64,000 bases of DNA from Ottelia alismoides (lineage: Eukaryota; Streptophyta; Magnoliopsida; Alismatales; Hydrocharitaceae). The position numbers were made by a program, and so were the translations under genes. Below, piece after piece: positions 20,379-31,559 of this stretch; the stretch's first letter is position 1; each line of letters begins with the position of its first letter. The stretch is taken from contig JAZKJV010005536.1 of assembly GCA_037367405.1 (NCBI GenBank), forward strand, positions 1 through 64,000, in the 5' to 3' direction. The notes below the pieces were generated by a model. That model worked only from the letters and a program-made list of their open reading frames with translations. It ran no database searches and was not told the DNA's origin.

Positions 20379-22183
20379 GATACCTAGGTAGGATATATTC
20401 TTTTGGAAAGTATATGATTGATACCAACTCCCAATGATCAAATAAGAATCTCGACTATAAAACCTTGAAGAAGACAATCTAAAAGTGATATAAAACTTCA
20501 AGTTTATTTTAGATCATCTAGTATGCTGGAGGTAAGGGTATTAGGAATACTCGAGGGTGACGTTATCGTAAACTAATGTATAACCATGACACAACCATTC
20601 CAAGGGTGTGGTGAAACATGTTTGGGTTTTATTGACTCCTCGTAGTAGATAAGTAATATGATCTTAATACAAATGTTGGACATTGATTTGAATATGATTC
20701 AGATGCAATGAGAAGATTAGACTCACAACTTTGATTTAATTAAGCATCATTGAGAGGTTCCCAAGATCTATATTCGAGATATCATCTCAATATCAAAGTC
20801 ACTATACATGGAATATATAATCACCCTGACCTTATCTCCAAGTATATAAGGAGAAGGCACACAATTCTTAAAAGAGTTTGAGAATTGTTTCATGAGCAAT
20901 TTTATCTAAGCAATGAAAATTTGTATTATTAAATAGGATTTAATTACCACAACTAATGTGTCGATAAAGATATCTAGGATAATTAAATTAGATTTAATTA
21001 TAATGAATAGGATTAATGTGGATAACACTAACCACAATAATCAGGGTAATGTCGATATAATCCATAATATCCCGGAAAGTGTTAATTCTGAATGAAATTC
21101 ACAATTTATATGTTTATTTGGATTGGATTCACATTACATAATTTAATGTAAATATGATTTACATTAAATTTTAGTTGGAAGAAACTAATTCACAACAATC
21201 AATGATATAATTGCAATTATCACAAATAATTTGTAATTATTTGGTGATAATTCACAATTATTGAAATAATTAATATATTGGATAATTAATTTTTTTGACT
21301 CATTCCACCTTATAGTGGGCAACCATGGATTGTTTCAACCATGGTGGACATCCACCCTATTTTTATTATATTAATGGGGTCTCTTAATTATCCTTCATTT
21401 ATTGATTAATTATTTTAGTTGAGATAATTTGGGAATTATTTTTCAAATTATCTTTTTGTGTTTTCTTTTTTGTTTATTATAAACTAAAAGGAAACACAAA
21501 TTAATCTTAACCATTGATTAGTGAGAGCACATGGATTGAGATCCATGGAAATAAATACAAATGAATCTAAACAATTGATTAGTGTGAGCACATGGATCGG
21601 GATCCATAGACTTGCATAATGCTATAAAAGAGAGGCCAACCTTAGCCCTCTAGACAAAAGTTGATTGCAATTTTTGCATTAACAGAACTCCCTCTACACA
21701 CGTCCACTCTCTCTTTCCACAACCTTGGTGGAGATCGCCATTGTCATCATGCTGCCATTGTGATGTTATTCTAATCGCTCAAGGAAGTCGATCTTCTTTG
21801 GAACCATGTGCCCATGAAGAAGACAACGATTTCGTCTGACAAAATCAAGAGGTTCCTTTCTTGAATCATTGTTTGGGATTGAGGGAAGCACGCGACTCAT
21901 CATCACGCCCGCAAGTACAGTCTTTTCGTATCAGACTTGAGTCAAGAGGGTTCTACGTTTAGAAGCTCTGAGGATCGCAAACATGCTCCAAGAGGAAAGA
22001 CTAAACTTGTATGATCTTGATGAAATAGTTTGAGAAGTGTTCTCAAATCATGTTATTTCATTATCTAATTTATTTTTTAAAACTCTGCTCCCCCTTGCAA
22101 CTAGTATGACCAGTTTCCCTTAGTTTAATTCGATATGACCTTCACGCTTCCATGATGTGCTAGGGCATAAACCCTAGGCTTAA
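20379..22183 (+). repeat. C1 5' LTR, second part (after G1)
   Basis: The copia LTR resumes with GATACCTAGG and runs to CCTAGGCTTAA just before the primer site. It matches 29500-31297. It has a TATA box GCTATAAAAG (21621-21630), followed by a pyrimidine-rich stretch as in other plant LTR leaders. Upstream of the TATA box a segment of about 60 bp is duplicated in tandem. Confidence 0.88.
21498..21612 (+). repeat. Tandem duplication upstream of C1 TATA box
   Basis: Two copies of a segment of about 60 bp each contain ATTGATTAGTG, then GAGCACATGGAT and a short palindrome of the form ATGGATNNNATCCAT. The same pair is present in the 3' LTR (about 30598-30720). C2 has one visible copy (about 32135-32180, minus strand). 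Tandem copies next to a TATA box often act as enhancers; this is inference. Confidence 0.6.
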
Positions 22184-22184
22184 G

Positions 22185-22200
22185 TGGTATCAGAGCCAGG
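22185..22200 (+). other. C1 primer binding site (initiator tRNA-Met)
   Basis: TGGTATCAGAGCCAGG stands one base after the 5' LTR. It is the standard copia primer site, complementary to initiator tRNA-Met. Confidence 0.92.
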
Positions 22201-22297
22201 TCAAGCTCTTGGATATGATCCAAAATGCTAGGTGAATGTGGTTTTGTAAATCAGAAGCACGTGGATTCATTGTTTTACATGATATGCAAGTTTCAAA

Positions 22298-22306
22298 TTA
22301 TTTTTT
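22298..22306. repeat. MULE target duplication, left
   Basis: TTATTTTTT is repeated exactly at 23490-23498. A 9-bp duplication is typical of Mutator-like transposons. Confidence 0.85.
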
Positions 22307-22503
22307 GGGATTTTTACTCGGCAGACCCTATAATCTTTGTCAATGACCTCTACGACCATAGAAACATCGTAATTCCTCCCTCACCCCCATAATCTGTCTC
22401 CGTCTTACCCCATGAACCATACCGTTAAATTGACACCTCTAGAGTTAACTTCCTTGAGTTAAAAATGAGTTAATATAACAAATCTATAATCAGACAGCTA
22501 GAA

Positions 22504-23316
22504 TTAATCAAGAAAAGAAAAAATAATCCTCCCTCCTCTAACAGCTTCTCCCCCACTGCAGCACTGAGGGGAGACTCGACTGGAGGAGGTTGGCGGTGGA
22601 TGGGGAGTCGGGGTCCACCGGAGGTCGATGGGGGTCAAGGGAGGCGGCCTACGTTGAAGGGCTCGAGCAGGGGGGGCAGTGGGCTGCGCGGGGCGTGTGG
22701 GGGAGGGTGGCTTCGAAAGTAGGGGGAGGTTTGGGAGGCAGTGGGTGGGGCGGGGTGGGCTTCGCAGGTGGAGGCGGCGGGCTGCGGGTGGCATCGAGCA
22801 GGGGGAGGGTCGAGAGGCGAGGGGCTTCGCAGGTGGAGGCGGCGGGCTGCGGAGGCTTCGAGCGTGGGGTGGGTGGGTGAGGGGTTTGACAGCAGGGGGG
22901 TCGAGCAGGAGGTCGGGGTCGGGGGGGCTTCGCAAGTGGAGGCGACGAGGGGCCTTCGAGGCGGGGGTGGATCTTCGACCGGCGGCGAGTAGGGGGGGAG
23001 GGGGCTCGCATGGGAGGAGGCAAGCAGGGGGCACGACTTTGAGCAGTAGAGGCAGCAGCACCAGGGAGGTGGGGGGGGGGGGGGGCTTCGTAGGTTGCCC
23101 ACAGGGGGTGGGTGAAGGAGGGGCTTCGCCCCGCGGCAGGGGGGTCGCAAAGGAGGTACGGCTAGCAGTAGGGGGTGGGCGGCAGAGGGGCTTCAAGCAG
23201 CAGCAGGGGATCGAGCAGGGCAGGGGGGGCTTCGGGTTGCGGCGTCGGAAGTGTTCAACTGGAGGGTGAGAGGGAGTGGCACTTATCGTAAATTTGATAA
23301 ATAAAATGGGTATCAT
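22504..23316 (-). other. Proline-rich open frame across MULE cargo
   Basis: A 270-codon open frame on the minus strand reads mostly Pro, Arg, Ser and Ala, with repeated PPP runs. Several other frames are open over the same bases (171, 124 and, on the plus strand, 196 codons), as expected from GC-rich repetitive DNA without stop codons. I see no domain or signal peptide. It could derive from the 5' part of a proline-rich host gene, but low-complexity DNA is an equally good explanation. Confidence 0.3.
22600..23230 (+). repeat. G-rich degenerate minisatellite in MULE
   Basis: Phrases such as GGCTTCGCAGGTGGAGGCGG, GGCGGGCTGCGG, GTCGAGCAG and GGCTTCGAG recur at irregular spacing (for example near 22758, 22825 and 22928). 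Long G runs, including one of about 14 G near 23074, separate them. The plus strand is strongly G-biased and could form G-quadruplexes. Confidence 0.65.
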
Positions 23317-23498
23317 GTAAAGAAGATAACAGAATCTGGTTAGTTTTAACAGTTAAATGGATGGAGATTAACCACATGGTCTTTAGGGTAAAGGTTAACA
23401 AGTTTACGGGGGTGTGGGAGGAACTACGATGTTTCAAAGGTCATAGAGGTCATTGACAAAGATTATAGGGTCTGCTGGGTAAAAATTCCTTATTTTTT

Positions 23499-26400
23499 CG
23501 CTAAGATTAAAAAAACCCTATTTATATAATGTTTGGACATGTTTTTTTGTTAATAAAATTTATTTATAATGTCTAAATATGTCCCAAAAATGGTAGCAAA
23601 TTTTTGGCACCAAAAGTGCGTGAATAAAAATTCGAAGAGTTCCTGCAACGAAATTGATTTTGGATGTATTCATGGATCTATAAGAAACTAACTTTTCTTA
23701 TTATTTTCATGTCATATAACATGAAATAAACAATTTAATTATTTAGTGAATCAACCTAGCAAACTACTTGATTTATTTCATGTGATTTCAACTCTGTCTG
23801 CCTCAGATATTCCATATTAAGTGGATATGGGTCAGCTGATGATTGGGTCATCAAGTCTTTTTGATTAATGTGTTTATCATTCAATTTAAATCATGGAAAT
23901 ATCAAGTTTGCCTTGATTAAATTGATGCTTAATATTTTTGAAAACAATTTGTTAAACATTAGTGGACATTGAATATAGATTTCATGAAGAAAATCATAGT
24001 TTATCCTACAATAGTTGTAGGACAACTTTTACATGCAAAACATGGTTGCTTGATTTGCATGGAAATTTAGGATCTCAAAATACTTTAATATGCCTATTAT
24101 TTCTGAGTGGTTGCTACATAGTATAAGCCTATCATCAAAGTTGATCGATAAAACCGCAAGTACATTGATATTATTTTGTGTTGTTCTCTATCGGAATAGT
24201 GAAGGTGTCAAGTCCGGGTATGCTAGCTTAGTTTCTTAATTAGCGTCTAGCATGCCAAGGAAATGTTCCCTCCTAGTATACCTCGAATGTACTAGCTAGA
24301 TCCATTTATAAGGAAAGAATAATACGAGTAAGTCAAGTTGTACTCTAATTATTAAAATACAAAATAATATGTTCTTGTGAGGGTGTATACTATATAGTAA
24401 TATCAAGAAAACCCTAATTGTTTATCGGTTGAATTAGATTGATAATTAATTTCATGCGATTAAATTAATTAGATCCAATTAACATAAACACTCTATTATG
24501 AATAGAGTTGTAAGTCTCTTTGAATAATTAATTATGTGAATATGATTCATAATAATTAATTAAAATTTCAATGAGATATGGAGGATCATGTAAATGACAT
24601 CCATGGTTTCACCTCAAGGCGAAGGTTTCGTCGCCATGGATTGTATGCAGGAGACACTTGTTCAAAGTGACAACTCATACATATAAGCACACATGGATTT
24701 GGCACTTTGATACTCAAAATAGTAAGGCTGTATGCGTATTGACTTCAATATTAGTTCCTCATATTATTGGGGCGATATTTTATTGTGCATAGGGAGTTCT
24801 TTCCCGTTGACGGTTGATTCAATTAACAATGGGTCAACATCACCTTACGGATGGTGGGCCCAAGTGTTAAATACCGAATTGGGAAATGCAAGTTGGACTT
24901 GCAAGGTGGAATGAGTTCCTACTTCTTTTTATCCGAGTTACAGTTTTTAATGTTATTGAGATGTAACATTGGTAAAAAGAAGATCCCAGACTTGCTAGAG
25001 ATATATAAGTAAATATGTCTCTTGCTTTGAAAGTGAATAAGGGAATGAACTTTCAGAGTTTAAAAGGCAAGAAAACTTTGATTTAAAACATTTATAACCT
25101 TAATGGAAGAAATGTATTTATGCTAATTATCTTGTTTCAGATAACCTTCATTAAATCCACTCAAAACAATACTCAATCATAACCAGTATTATATCAAGGG
25201 TTGGATCCATGATCAAGATGTAGTACTTGCAGTTGGACACATAATGTATGTGGTTGCAATGTGCAAGTTTCCTCATGATTATGAGGATTGAGAATTAAAT
25301 AGATAAATAAGACAACAACCTATAGTTTGTATGTCTCTAAAGTGTTGATCTCTCATCAAGTGTGCTTTGGAAGTAACATGTCGGTGATGACTGGAATTGT
25401 CAGTGTTATTCTTAAAAATCAAAGAAGATGTTTTAGCAAACATATGTACTCTCAACATTTAAGCATGAATGACATGGTTCGCTGCAATATGCAGAATGTA
25501 GCTTGATAAGAGCTGATGTACTCAAAATGTTTGAGTACCTGCCGGAGCCTAAATACTTTTGAGTAAAGATGAGTGTGGATATGATGAATGTCATCATTCT
25601 TCTATCTCTACTCAAGTCTTTCATGATGCATCATATTATTCATATTTTATGAATAGGATGAAGTAAGTATAAATGTTAAAATACTCTTATATTGAAGTCC
25701 CTTGAGGACATGTTCAATTTAGGAGATCATTTATCTTAAGCAATGGTTATTTAAGTATTAAGGAAGCATAGTGGAAGCATGGGTCTGACCAATGTAAGAA
25801 GAAGAGTCAAAGAGTTGATTGTACTTTTGTGACTTCCTACATATGACATCCAAAGAGTTAGATGAATGTCAATACTGCAACAAACTGATGTATTGATATT
25901 ATGACTATCTAGACTATCTAAGATCCTTAGAGAAGGACCCAAATAGTGCATCGAGATATTCTACATCTACATATCATCAATGAAATTGACTTACTTATTA
26001 GATAATAATAAAGACCAATAATTGTATCTCCTTCTAATAACACTTGCAATTGGTTGTATATGCTTTAGAAGACTAGAAAATTTGATCTTTAGGTTTAATA
26101 GTCATCCACATAGGAGTTGATGCAATTGATGCAACAATATCCATTGGGTAGAAAGACTACATATTTTCAATTGGAGAGCCATCAATCTTAGAGAATGTCT
26201 CTATGACCTAGATATTAGAATACATTCATTGTTTATTTATGTAATTGTTAGAAATGGACCTATATTTTGGAATAGAGCTATCATAAAAAGTTTTGACATA
26301 TATATTTCAGATAGTAATATAACATCTAGAGGACTCTACTAAATTAGAATATTAATGAATGATTCATTAACATTTCTAATACTAAAAATTTAAACCCTAA
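23499..26400 (+). pseudogene. C1 leader and presumed gag region, unresolved
   Basis: This AT-rich stretch should contain gag and protease of C1, but stops are so frequent that I cannot recognise either, nor a zinc knuckle. The part 24580-25100 aligns well with C2 at about 37900-38400 on the other strand (shared: GACATCCATG, GGGATTGTATG or GGATTGTATG, GGGGCGATATT, CTTCTTTTTATC). So does 25250-25960 with 37000-37700. The longest plus ORF in the aligned part is only 60 codons (24732-24914). The region is ancestral to both copies, whatever it encodes. Confidence 0.55.
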
Positions 26401-27260
26401 AAGATCAATAGAGGATGAAGATCATTTGACAATGATCCCGCATCAAGCTTTGGACACGTCTATTGATAAGATCAATAGAATAATAAGAGACGGAACTTTA
26501 GATTGTCTGAAAGTTCAAATGTTACATACTTATGAATATTTTATTCAAAGTTAAAGATGTATGATGCACCCTTCTTTAAGAATGGTGTGAGATGTTGAGG
26601 TATTCAAGACCTCCTGCATATTGATGTATGTGGACCCTCTACACCATAATGAATATCAATGATATGAGATATCCATTAATGATTATTCATTATATGATAT
26701 TTCTTCCTTTACCCATTAAAAACCTTTTAAGTGTTCAAAGATTTCATAATTTTGGTTGAGAACAAAAGTTAGAAGGAAGATTAAAGGAATTTGATCTAAC
26801 CTAGGTAGCTAGTACTTACTAGATGAATTCAAGTAATACCTTATAGAGAAAGGAATATCGTTCCTATCTTAGTCCTCCTAATACACCTCAGCTCAATGGA
26901 GTTGTAGGTAGATGCAATTAGATCATGTGTGACACGATTTGATTAATGATGAATCATAGCATAATTACTCTTAGTTTCATGGTAGATATATGTAGTAGAG
27001 ATTGAAATATATATATCCTTAATAAGATTCCATGCAAATACGAACCCAAAACTTCTCGTGGGATATGGTTTGGAACCAAGCTTAGTGTCAGACACTAGAG
27101 GATTTCAGGGTTGTTTGGTTCGTACTATAGCATGGATGTAAGAAATCTGAAATCTTGCACTTGAGAGTGCTACTTCAATAGATAAATAAAGAATTGCATT
27201 GGATATCTAATATATGACCTTGATATTCTTAAAAGATTTCATCTCTGAGAATATGGTTCT
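26401..27260 (+). pseudogene. C1 integrase remnant (copia)
   Basis: In shifted frames the DNA reads HQALDTSIDKINRIIRDGTL then LHTYEY (pre-integrase zinc region), MYVDPLHHNEYQ-like sequence near 26620 (the copia DVCGPL block) and SPPNTPQLNGVVGRCN (about 26875), the equivalent of TPPGTPQWNGVSERRN with its catalytic Glu region. KIPCKYEPKTSRGIWFGTK follows. The order integrase then RT is diagnostic for Ty1/copia. C2 keeps the same zinc region at 36355-36555 on the minus strand. It is heavily broken and inactive. Confidence 0.72.
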
Positions 27261-27311
27261 AAGAAGATGACGTTCTTTATAATCAAGATAAAAATAAAGT
27301 AAAGGGACTCA

Positions 27312-28060
27312 TTGAATCCTGACTGGATAATGAGGCTCCTAAAATCGAAAACTAAAAGGACAATAAAAGATGAAACACTCAAACCCCTTCAAATCAGTTT
27401 GAGTAGGGTAATCCCAGCTAGAGGGTATGGATTCCATTTATCAGAGAAATTTGACAATAATCTAACTTCATATGATGAAGCTTCTATAGATCATGGCATG
27501 GAAAGATGGATGTTAGCAATAAAGTCTAAAGTAGACTTCATACACAAGCGTTGTTTATGGACCCTCGAGGATCCACCTATAGGGGTGAAACCCATTGCAT
27601 GTAAATGGATCATCAAGATAAAGAGGGAACTAGATGAAAAGGTAGAGATCTAGAAAGCATGACTCGTATACATGAGCTACACATAAATAAAAGGCAACAC
27701 TTACGATGAGACTTGCTTTCTATTGACCACGCTTAAACCTGTCAGAATATTGCTAACTATGGCTACACATTTGACTATGATATCTGGAAGATGGAAGTCA
27801 AGATTGCATTCCCCAATGAATACCTCAACGAGGATATTCATATGAAGTAGCCCCATGGCTTCATTGTTGAAGAATGTAAGGTGTAGAACTCCATCTACGG
27901 AATCAAATAAGCTTCTTGTAGTTGTAACATTAGATTTGATGAAATTATAAATGTTATGACTTCAAATAGAATCTTGATGAACTGTAAGAAGCTTAGTGGG
28001 AGTGCCATTGTGTTTATCATGCTAGATGTAGATAAAAGCCTAATCATCTGAGGCTTTTTA
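27312..28060 (+). pseudogene. C1 reverse transcriptase remnant (copia)
   Basis: An open stretch of 113 codons (27312-27653) reads RLLKSKTKRTIKDETLKPLQ, then MERWMLAIKSKVDFIHKRCL, WTLEDPPIGVKPIACKWIIK and a final IKRELDEKV. These are the start of the copia RT (family form: WxLVDLPxGxKxIGCKWVxK). After a stop the match continues with GNTYDETCFLLTTLKPVRIL, MEVKIAFPNEYLNEDIHMK (first catalytic Asp block, here with E in VKIAF context) and PHGFIVEE. The YVDD block falls near 28020-28035 as LDVDKSLI, strongly altered. C2 has the homologous RLLKSETKRTIKDETLIPLQ at 35640 on the minus strand. Confidence 0.8.
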
Positions 28061-28792
28061 GAAGCAAAGATAAGAGGGCACTGGGACCATCACATTAGTG
28101 GCCCATCTTGGACAAATTCCATTTTTTGGAAAACTCCAAGGAAAGCTTCTTTACCTTAAGATATGGTACTGACATGTCTAAAGGGATAACAACTCGAAGA
28201 ATTGAGGATGTGAATACCAAATCTACATGCCCTAGTGCATTAGCTATGAGAAGCTTAGTATATGCTAGATGTGTACACAAAGGTTAGGTGTCTGCCATGC
28301 AATAGGAGTAGTAAAATATTACCAATCCCTAATATAGAGATAAAACACTAAATTGAATTAATAATTAATACCTTCAGAGGCATATGATTTTTGAGATATT
28401 AATCTCAAAATCCTCATGAAATTAAGAATTATAGATAATGATATAAAAATATCTTACCTATATATAACTTACTAGACTTAAGAGTATTTCTTAATCTGAG
28501 GAGATAGAGATCCCCAAGAATGAAGGTATCACTTATTGGTTATAATAATTATCAAGTTATAGTTAATAAGGCATAATAAAAACTTCAACAAGATTGAGTA
28601 TTAGTTTCATAAGATGCAACGTTTGTATTCGATGCAATCATTGTTACTAGGGGATATGCAAGATTGTAAAAGGACTTGGCATAGTCTCTCCAGAATAGAA
28701 TGACTAATCAACCAACAAAGCTATTTTTCTAAATACCCTATGATTAGCACATGAGCATGGATTTAAAGATTAACTCACTAATGACTCTTTGG
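28061..28792 (+). pseudogene. C1 RT end and RNase H remnant
   Basis: Position between RT and the purine tract calls for RT C-terminus and RNase H. I can align this stretch with C2 (34140-34850, reverse strand) by phrases such as GAGGATGTGAATACCAAA and ATGCCCTAGTGCATTAGC. The RNase H motifs themselves are too decayed to point out. No open frame longer than about 60 codons remains. Confidence 0.5.
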
Positions 28793-28805
28793 ACTAGTGG
28801 GGGAA
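28793..28805 (+). other. C1 polypurine tract
   Basis: ACTAGTGGGGGAA stands immediately before the 3' LTR. C2 has TAGTGGGAGAT in the same place (34125-34136, reverse strand). Confidence 0.75.
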
Positions 28806-31297
28806 TTTTGGAGATGTGAGCCCATGATGAGCCATTATGCAATAAATGTTATAACAATTCACTCATTACCGTGAAATAAAGAATAACTAATTTGCATAAT
28901 AGGTATCTTAGTACAATTAGGTTTATGCATCATGGTCATCTTAATGATCTTATAACTGTTGATTCAAATGTTGAATCATAGAGGCGGTTGCGTGGATGAT
29001 ATTTAAAGAGTTAGATTGAGGACTCATCAAGCACCGTCAAATGATTGTTAAGAAAGGATCTCCAACTTGAGAAGGAAATGACTATCCTTCTGTAAAGATT
29101 GATATCTGACCAAGCTCTTGATGCGGGTCCTTTGCAAAGGAATGGAGATTCGAAGGTGTTAGATAAGTTAGGTCAAAGAGTTGACTTAGAGAGATCGAAA
29201 TAACAAAGACCTATGTCCTATACTATCACGATATAGGCACACATCCTCTAACCAGAAGCAGATGTGTTACTATATTGTCAGAGTATGTACATTTGGTAGA
29301 TCGATAGATTGATGATCTATTCAAGGTCTATACACCAATGAGCTTGTGAACATGCATGGACATATGAGTAATATGATCTCTCAAAGGGATGATACATGTG
29401 CATTATTGAACTGGAAGACATGAGTCCACTCATGAGATATTTTGATCAATTTCCATGCAAGATCGTCTCTCTTTGGATGATTGACTGAATTTGTAGGCAT
29501 GATATATGCTTTTAGGAAATATATGATCAATACATGTGTATGATCTATGCTTTTGGAAAGTACATGATCGATACCAACTCTCGATGATCAAATGAGAAAC
29601 TTAATGATAAATTCCTGAAGAAGACAGTCTAAAAGTGATCTAAAACATCGAGTTTATTCTAGGTCTTCTAGTATGCAGGATGTACATGTATTAGGAATAC
29701 TCGAGGGTGATATTATCGTAAAGGGTAACCATGACACTTCCATTCCAAGGGAGTGATGAAATAAGTTTGGATTTCAGTGATTACTCTCAGTAGATTAGTA
29801 ATCTGATCTTAGTCAAAATGTTGGACATTGATATGAAAATAATTAGGATTGAAATGAGAAATTAAATTCACGCTGATTTAATCAAGCAACTTTGAGAGGT
29901 TTCCAAGATCTAGATTTGATATATGATCTCAATATCTAAGTCACTATACATGGAATATACAATCACCATGACCTTATATGCAAGTATCTGAGGAAAAGGG
30001 ACACAATTCTTGAAAGAGTTCGAGAATTATTCCATTAGAAACTTTATCAAAGCATTGAAAAATTGTATAATTAAATAGTATTTAATTACTATAATTAATG
30101 TGTGGATAGAGATTTCTAGGATAATTAAATTGGATTTAATTATCATGGATAGGATTAATGTGGATAACACTACCACATTAATTATGGATAATATGGATTT
30201 GATCCACAGTATCCTTGAGAGAGTTAATTGTGAATGAGATTCATAATTTATATGTTAATGTAGATTGGATTCATATTACATAATTTAGTGTAAATATGAT
30301 TTATATTAAATATTATTTGGAAGAAATTATTTCTCAATAATCAATGGTATAATTACAATTATCACAAATAATTTGGAATTATTTAGTGATTATTCAAGTA
30401 ATTAATATATTCCCACCTTAGAGTGGACATCCATAGGTTGTTTCAACGATGGTGGATATCCACCCTATTTTTACTATATGGATAAGTTCTCTTAATTATC
30501 ATCCATTTATTGATAAGTTATTTTAATTGTGGATAATTTAGAAATTGTTTCTCAAACTATCTTTTTATGTTTTCTTTTGTTTTTATTGTAAACTAAAAGG
30601 AAACACTAATCAATATTAACCATTGATTAGTGAGGGAACATGGATTGAGATCCATGGAAAGAAACACAAATCAATTTAAACCATTGATTAGTGTGAGCTC
30701 ATGGATTGGGATCTATGGACTTCCATAATGCTATAAAAGAGAGGCCAACACTAGCCATCTTGATAGAAGTTGAATGCAATTATTGCATTTACATCTCTCT
30801 CTCTCTACACATGTCCACTCTCCCCCTCTCTCTTTTGACAACCTTGGTGGAGATCACGATCGTTGTCCTATTGTTCTTGTTTTGTCGGACTAATATCTCA
30901 AGGAACTCAATCTTCGTCCATGCCACGTGCTCGTAAAGAAGACAACCATTTCATGTGACGAAATTAGGAGGATCCTTGCTTAGATCGTTGCTCGAGATTG
31001 CGGGAAGCATGCGACTCATCATCAGTCCCACAAGTACACTCTTTTTGGTTTGGACTTGAGTCAGGAGGCTTCTTCCTTTAGAAGCTATGAAGATCTCGAC
31101 CACTCTTCAAGAAGAAAGACTAAACTCCTGTAATCTTGATGAAACAATTTGAGAAGTGTTCTCGAATCATGTTGTTTCATCAGTTATTTATTTTAATTTT
31201 ACTGCCCCTTGAAACTAGTATAACTAGTTGCCCTTTGTCATATTTCATGCAACCTTCATGCTTTCGTGATGTGCTAAGGCATAAACCCTAGCCTTCA
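28806..31297 (+). repeat. C1 3' LTR
   Basis: It starts TTTTGGAGATG (TGTTGGACATG in the 5' copy, so the terminal TG has mutated to TT) and ends GCCTTCA. It is 2492 bp long. TATA box CTATAAAAG at 30731-30739, followed by a CT-rich tract at about 30790-30836. The 76-codon ORF at 30706-30936 overlaps the promoter and is not supported as a gene. Confidence 0.9.
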
Positions 31298-31559
31298 GCT
31301 GTAATTATTTCATCGATTCATGAAGGAACAAATCAAATTAGAAGTTGTCGGTGGATCTAGACCGTCGAGGCATGCCATCTGTCACCAACCTGGAGCATCT
31401 AGAAGAAGAACTGTTCTTCCCCAATTTGGGGAAGAACAATAGGCGGTGTCTTCTGATCTCCCTCTCCGGCCTTGATGGCGGTGATGGTGACATTCCTAGA
31501 GGGCCAGAAGGGTGACACCTTCACAATTTGATCTCTAGGTAGAGGTGTCGAGGGAGGAG
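31298..31559 (-). mobile_element. G4 Athila 3' LTR, piece 2
   Basis: These 262 bases separate C1 from C2. They are GC-richer than either copia and carry the outer copies of both target duplications (GCTGT 31298-31302 and AGGAG 31555-31559). On the minus strand they join 42166 on one side and 2598 on the other. The fit to the GC-rich promoter part of an Athila LTR is by composition and position. A perfect palindrome lies at 31412-31438. Confidence 0.65.
31412..31438. repeat. Perfect 13-bp palindrome
   Basis: Arm TGTTCTTCCCCAA is followed after a single base by its exact reverse complement. It lies in the G4 LTR fragment. It could form a tight hairpin or a symmetrical protein site; no match is known to me. 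Confidence 0.9.

Larger units (their letters stand above)
22307..23489. mobile_element. Mutator-like element with GC-rich cargo
   Basis: Terminal inverted repeats begin GGGATTTTTACTCGGCAGAC (left) and GGAATTTTTACCCAGCAGAC (right, reverse strand). They continue with CCTATAATCTTTGTCAATGA and, further in, ACATCGTA and TTCCTCCC, about 75 bp in all. Both ends are flanked by TTATTTTTT. The element is 1183 bp long and has no transposase. The middle (about 22550-23260) is extremely G-rich on the plus strand and unlike the AT-rich surroundings. The layout is that of a Pack-MULE carrying captured or amplified host sequence, though the captured origin cannot be shown without a search. It lies in the leader of C1 and is absent from C2 at the corresponding place. 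Confidence 0.85.
2599..31297 (+). mobile_element. Ty1/copia element C1, containing G1 and a MULE
   Basis: The LTR start TGTTGGACATG at 2599, the initiator-tRNA-Met primer site at 22185, pol remnants in the order integrase then reverse transcriptase, a purine tract at 28793 and the second LTR at 28806-31297 define a complete copia element. Without the 17,069-bp G1 insertion the 5' LTR is 2516 bp, against 2492 bp for the 3' LTR. Without the MULE and its extra duplication the internal region is about 5430 bp, almost the same as in C2 (5425 bp). The reading frames are full of stops, so it is inactive. It sits in the G4 Athila LTR with a 5-bp duplication carrying one mismatch. I cannot name the copia lineage; LTRs of 2.5 kb are long for this superfamily. 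Confidence 0.88.

Noticed and set aside
22504..23316. 270-codon minus-strand ORF as a host gene
   Set aside because: Several frames on both strands are open over the same GC-rich repeats, the composition is proline-rich low complexity, and the whole lies inside a MULE. No domain.
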